Source: Bifidobacterium tibiigranuli
GTDB taxonomy: Bacteria > Actinomycetota > Actinomycetes > Actinomycetales > Bifidobacteriaceae
Length of the DNA stretch: 64,000 nucleotides
Reading direction: 5' to 3'
Assembly (NCBI RefSeq): GCF_009371885.1
Contig: NZ_QLZA01000009.1
Coordinates: 109,590 to 173,589, forward strand
Part shown: positions 60,766 through 64,000 of the stretch, piece by piece
How the letters are laid out: each line of letters opens with the position of its first letter
Position numbering within the stretch: position 1 is the first letter of the stretch
Notes under the pieces: model-generated
What the model was told of the DNA's origin: nothing
What the model saw: the letters and a program-made list of their open reading frames with translations, nothing else
Database searches by the model: none
Position numbers and translations under genes: made by a program

Positions 60766-61494
60766 ATGCATATATTAGGGATCAACACTTTGGTATACCA
60801 ATCCCAACTGAGTCAGGAGAGGCGACAGTCAACACTGGTCAATGAGATCGCACGGCTCGTCACCTTGGTCGAAGTGCGGCGGGAGTTCATCCGCGATCAG
60901 GTTGAGCTGAAGGCGATTCATGATGCAGTGGAGCAGCATCATATGCAGCTGTTCTATTCTGTGCCGGAATCGATCGCTATGAACGGGTCGGCGCATCCGC
61001 AGCTTGAGACCTTCCTCGAAGAGGCATCGGCGATGGGCGCGGCAAGGGTCAAATTCAATCAGGGTGACATCAAGGACTGCAGCGCGGAAGTCATTGCGGA
61101 TATTGACGCCAAAGCAGCTGAACGCAAGCTGGCGCTCACTATTGAAAACGATCAGACCCCGGAGAACGGCACCCTTGACGAAACGACCCAGGCGCTTGCG
61201 CGCCTTCGCGATTGCGGCAGCCGTATCGGGTACACTTTCGATCTCGGCAACTGGTTCTGGCAAGGCGGCGATCCAGTGGCCGCTTTTGAGGCATTGTCTT
61301 CGTACATCACCGACTTCCATCTCAAAAACATCTCAGGCCCGGTCGATCCCGAGACCACCATGCTTGAGGACGGCGTCATTCCTTGGCGTCAGCTGGTGGC
61401 TAAGCTGCCTGATTCGACGCCAGTGCTTTTGGAATTCCCGATTGCGCCGGAACAGGTCAGCGGGCAAGTCGATATAGCCAAGCGGGGGATATAG
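60766..61494 (+). CDS. TIM-barrel sugar (phosphate) isomerase/epimerase
   Basis: A 242-residue AP-endonuclease-2-like TIM barrel. The four metal ligands expected are visible: Glu127 (IENDQ), Asp159 (FDLGN), His185 (DFHLKN) and Glu223 (LLEFP). The family includes hydroxypyruvate isomerase, tagatose/psicose 3-epimerase, IolE/IolI and UlaE. At 242 residues it is somewhat short. AAGGAAC precedes the ATG. It likely epimerises or isomerises the imported sugar before the kinase. Confidence 0.78.
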   Translation: MHILGINTLVYQSQLSQERRQSTLVNEIARLVTLVEVRREFIRDQVELKAIHDAVEQHHMQLFYSVPESIAMNGSAHPQLETFLEEASAMGAARVKFNQGDIKDCSAEVIADIDAKAAERKLALTIENDQTPENGTLDETTQALARLRDCGSRIGYTFDLGNWFWQGGDPVAAFEALSSYITDFHLKNISGPVDPETTMLEDGVIPWRQLVAKLPDSTPVLLEFPIAPEQVSGQVDIAKRGI

Positions 61495-61543
61495 CGGTGA
61501 GGTCGGTCTGCATCGCCATGCAGCACTGGGAAAGGAATCAATA

Positions 61544-62515
61544 ATGAGTGAGATACTGACAATTGGGGAACCAATGGTTATGTTTCTGGATGACACGGCG
61601 GAAGTCTTTGCGGAAGCAAGGCGTCTGCCGCGGAAAATGGCTGGTGCCGAGCTCAACGTAGCGCTAGGGGCGCGACGTCTGGAGCATAGCGTTGGCTATA
61701 TCACCCAGCTTGGCGACGACTGGCAGGGCAACGCCATCCGTGACTTTATGGCTGAGCAAGGCATTGATACTTCGCATATTCTCACCGCCGAACAGGCGTC
61801 CACTGGATTCCAGGTGAAAGTCATCCTCGCAGACGGCGAATCCCGCGTGGTGTATTTCCGCGAAGGATCCGCGGCGTCGAAGATGTCTGCGCGGTCGTTG
61901 TTCAGTCTTCATCTGGGCGATTTCAAGATTCTGCATATCACCGGTATCTTCCCTGCGCTTTCAGACGGCAACTATGATCTGGCGCAAGGGCTCATCGAGG
62001 CTGCACATCAGCGGGGGAGCCTGGTTACTTTCGATCCCAATCCTCGACCGACCCTATGGAAAAGCCAGGAGGAGATGATTGCGGCGACGAATCGGCTTGC
62101 TTTCGTCAGCGACATTGTCATGCCAGGGCATTCGGAGGGCGTGCTGTTCACTGGACGCAGCGACCCTCAGGATATCGCCAGCTTCTATCTGGATAAGGGA
62201 GTCTCGAAAGTCATCATCAAGCTCGGTGAATCAGGTTCGGCCCTATTCGAGCACGATGAGCATGGTCATATATCGCGCACGGTCATGCCAAGCTTCATAG
62301 TGAAAACCGTAGACGTCATCGGTGCTGGTGACGGCTTTGCATCCGGCATCCTCACAGGCCTGCTGGAAGGATTTGACAACGAGCGCCTGTTGGAACGCGC
62401 CAACGCCATCGGCGCGCTGCAGGTCACGAATCTCAGTGATAACGAGGGGTTGCCCACCAGACAGCAGCTTGAAGCATTCATTCGCGATACGCCAAGAAAG
62501 GATATCTCATTATGA
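61544..62515 (+). CDS. PfkB-family sugar kinase, 2-keto-3-deoxygluconate-kinase-like
   Basis: A 323-residue ribokinase-fold enzyme. The start TIGEPMVMF, the mid VTFDPNPRP, and the C-terminal VDVIGAGDGFASG with catalytic Asp263 match the KDG-kinase branch. It transfers phosphate from ATP to a terminal sugar hydroxyl. GGAAAGGAATC precedes the ATG. It overlaps the HPS gene by ATGA, so kinase and aldolase are made together, fitting consecutive steps. Confidence 0.85.
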   Translation: MSEILTIGEPMVMFLDDTAEVFAEARRLPRKMAGAELNVALGARRLEHSVGYITQLGDDWQGNAIRDFMAEQGIDTSHILTAEQASTGFQVKVILADGESRVVYFREGSAASKMSARSLFSLHLGDFKILHITGIFPALSDGNYDLAQGLIEAAHQRGSLVTFDPNPRPTLWKSQEEMIAATNRLAFVSDIVMPGHSEGVLFTGRSDPQDIASFYLDKGVSKVIIKLGESGSALFEHDEHGHISRTVMPSFIVKTVDVIGAGDGFASGILTGLLEGFDNERLLERANAIGALQVTNLSDNEGLPTRQQLEAFIRDTPRKDISL

Positions 62516-63123
62516 AATTGCAAGTGGCCATTGACCGTGTGGATATGCAGCGCGCGCAGCGGCTCATCCACGAGGTCGAACACGATGCCGACCTGATCGA
62601 GATCGGGACTTCGCTGACCAAGGAATTCGGCCTGGTCGAGCTGCAAAGGCTCAAGAGTCAAGCTCCCCTGCTTGGCGATATCAAGACATGCGATGAGGGT
62701 GCTTATGAGTTCAAGCTTGGTTTTGCAAGCGGATTCCAATACCTCACTGTTATGGGCAGCTCGTCGATGGGGACATTGGAAACATGCGCCAAAATCACAG
62801 CTGAGCAGCATGGCGGAATGATGATCGATCTGCTCGAATGCGATGATGCGCGTATATCCCGCATATCTGGCTTCTCTGAGGCCATCTATTGCCTGCATAT
62901 GTCAAAGGACAGCGGGTCGATGGACGACCCGGTCGGGCAGATACGTTCATTCAGACAACGCTTTCCGCAAATTGCGCATATCGCAATCGCGGGAGGAATC
63001 AAACAACACCAGCTACAGGCAATCAGCAAGGAAGGAATCGACATTGTCATCATGGGATCGGCGATAACTGGTGCCGACGATATACAGCAAACATGCCATC
63101 AGTGCAAAGGAGAAATACAATGA
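62512..63123 (+). CDS. 3-Hexulose-6-phosphate synthase homolog (OMP-decarboxylase fold)
   Basis: A 203-residue TIM barrel of the orotidine-5'-phosphate decarboxylase suprafamily. The opening KLQVAID, Glu30 in LIEIGTSL, the D-x-K-x-x-D signature at Asp56, Lys58 and Asp61 (DIKTCD), His in YCLHMSKD, and AIAGGIK phosphate binding are as in HPS and 3-keto-L-gulonate-6-phosphate decarboxylase. HPS joins formaldehyde to ribulose-5-phosphate (reversible); the decarboxylases release CO2 to a pentulose-5-phosphate. The adjacent PHI supports HPS, the operon kinase/permease leaves the decarboxylase option open. Confidence 0.85.
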   Translation: MKLQVAIDRVDMQRAQRLIHEVEHDADLIEIGTSLTKEFGLVELQRLKSQAPLLGDIKTCDEGAYEFKLGFASGFQYLTVMGSSSMGTLETCAKITAEQHGGMMIDLLECDDARISRISGFSEAIYCLHMSKDSGSMDDPVGQIRSFRQRFPQIAHIAIAGGIKQHQLQAISKEGIDIVIMGSAITGADDIQQTCHQCKGEIQ

Positions 63124-63662
63124 GGATTCTTGATCAGATCACCGAGGAAATCCAAGGCGTCATGGCTTTGGTCGACGAGGACAAACTCGCTGAGGTGTCG
63201 ACGCATATCACCAAGGACAAGAGGGTGTATGCGGACGGCGAAGGACGGAGCGGGTTCCAAGCAAGGAGCTTTGCCATGCGTCTGATGCACATCGGCTACA
63301 CTAGCTACATGATGGGCGAAACCATCACGCCCTCCGTTCACGAGGGTGATGTGTTTCTGGCCATCTCAGGTTCAGGCAAGACGAAGAACACGGTAAGCGA
63401 CGCGACTGCTGCAAAGTCTGTGGGGGCGATGATCATCGCCGTGACCTCCAAGCCGGATTCGCCATTAGGCACGTTGGCCGATTACACGATTATCGTGCCG
63501 GGGCGAGTGAAGAACGATGACTCGGTGAAATCGATCCAATTGCTCAGTTCGCTTTTCGACCAGTGCGTGCATATCACCTTGGATGCGCTGTGCCTGATGT
63601 TGTCTCGCAGGGATCACACGAGCGATCAGGAGGCCAGCAGGAATCACAGCAATATCGAGTAG
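63120..63662 (+). CDS. 6-Phospho-3-hexuloisomerase homolog (SIS domain)
   Basis: A 180-residue SIS-fold isomerase. GEGRSGFQARSFAMRLMHIGY and GETITPSVHEGDVFLAISGSGKTKNTV match PHI, which converts 3-hexulose-6-phosphate to fructose-6-phosphate. It overlaps the HPS gene by ATGA, the standard HPS-PHI arrangement. AAAGGAG precedes the ATG. Last gene of the operon before a hairpin. Confidence 0.86.
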   Translation: MRILDQITEEIQGVMALVDEDKLAEVSTHITKDKRVYADGEGRSGFQARSFAMRLMHIGYTSYMMGETITPSVHEGDVFLAISGSGKTKNTVSDATAAKSVGAMIIAVTSKPDSPLGTLADYTIIVPGRVKNDDSVKSIQLLSSLFDQCVHITLDALCLMLSRRDHTSDQEASRNHSNIE

Positions 63663-63759
63663 GCTGCCACGCGGCAACGGCGCCTGGCTGCCGCATTGCG
63701 TAGACGTGTCGTACGGGTAACGCTGTACGAACGGCAACAAGTAATGAAGTACACGGTTT

Positions 63760-63800
63760 CGTGGATTCACGAGATGGGTGAGCAGGCTCGTGAATCCACG
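63760..63800. terminator. 14-bp hairpin after the PHI gene
   Basis: CGTGGATTCACGAG (63760-63773) pairs perfectly with 63787-63800 across a 13-nt loop, without a T-tract. Probable terminator of the sugar operon. The rest of 63663-63883 shows no gene. Confidence 0.6.
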
Positions 63801-63883
63801 GGACATCACAGCTGAACCACCGTTGAGGACAGCTAGGACAGTCGACGGTATATCAATCGATACATTTTTCCTAAGGAGTTAAT

Positions 63884-64000
63884 ATGAGCATTCGCGTAGC
63901 AATCGCCGGCGTAGGCAACTGCGCCTCGTCGCTGGTGCAGGGCGTCGAATATTACAAGGATACTGCCGATGATGACAAGATCCCCGGACTGATGCACAAC
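63884..64000 (+). CDS. ino1: Myo-inositol-1-phosphate synthase, N-terminal fragment
   Basis: The first 39 codons ([19 protein letters not shown]...) match the Rossmann start of the actinobacterial enzyme that converts glucose-6-phosphate to inositol-1-phosphate for phosphatidylinositol and mycothiol-type products. CTAAGGAGTT precedes the ATG. The gene continues beyond the window. Confidence 0.88.
   Translation, partial: MSIRVAIAGVGNCASSLVQGVEYYKDTADDDKIPGLMHN

Noticed and set aside
62703..62885. Short minus-strand frame inside the HPS gene
   Set aside because: No ribosome site and fully explained by the HPS coding sequence.

Overview
The window reads as a chromosome segment of a high-GC Gram-positive actinobacterium, most likely in or near Bifidobacteriaceae. 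Signs are the G+C-rich codon use, lipoprotein signal peptides, a wall-anchored adhesin with an LAxTG-type sorting signal, a HAD-GH65 fusion disaccharide phosphorylase, and an actinobacterial-type myo-inositol-1-phosphate synthase at the right edge. The genus assignment is inference; no rRNA or tRNA gene was seen.

Layout. 1-14.5 kb: a Panacea-GNAT toxin-antitoxin pair, a 2836-residue surface protein made of 23 CshA-type repeats, a strong bidirectional terminator, the HAD-GH65 enzyme and a HicAB pair. 14.7-21.8 kb: a PucR-type regulator divergent from an amino-acid ABC importer, a GABA-type transaminase and a beta-hydroxyacid dehydrogenase, which together suggest GABA (or similar omega-amino acid) uptake and reduction of the semialdehyde. 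22.3-28.3 kb: a TetR regulator, a class III aminotransferase, an APC permease, an APH-fold small-molecule kinase and an SDR. 28.4-33.5 kb (minus): a NitT/TauT-type ABC importer with an amidase, divergent from a GntR/UTRA regulator at 33.9 kb. 35.0-45.0 kb: MoaF-like protein, SDR, ribose-type ABC importer, amidohydrolase, zinc alcohol dehydrogenase and a phospholyase-like class III aminotransferase, apparently one catabolic unit. 45.3-49.7 kb (minus): a NirK-like copper nitrite reductase with an extra cupredoxin domain and two polytopic membrane proteins, all coupled by ATGA overlaps. 49.9-50.5 kb: a decayed toxin-antitoxin pair. 50.5-52.8 kb: MFS transporter and divergent IclR regulator. 52.9-57.2 kb (minus): a second NitT/TauT-type importer plus amidase. 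58.1-63.7 kb: LacI regulator, permease, TIM-barrel isomerase, PfkB kinase, 3-hexulose-6-phosphate synthase homolog and 6-phospho-3-hexuloisomerase homolog. The window ends inside ino1.

The middle 43 kb looks like a block of catabolic modules for nitrogen-containing small molecules (three class III aminotransferases, two amidases, four ABC importers), each with its own regulator of a different family. This is unexpected for a mainly sugar-fermenting lineage. The most unusual biochemical unit is the HPS/PHI cluster at 58-63.7 kb, where ribulose-monophosphate-type enzymes sit with a sugar kinase, an isomerase and a permease, suggesting an undescribed sugar or sugar-acid route into pentulose or fructose phosphate.

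Non-coding structure includes two ~115-bp copies of a double-hairpin repeat with a compensatory base change (21.84 kb and 45.04 kb), a 5 x 13-bp tandem repeat (42.25 kb), several palindromic operator candidates, and strong terminators at 10.4, 22.9 and 28.3 kb.
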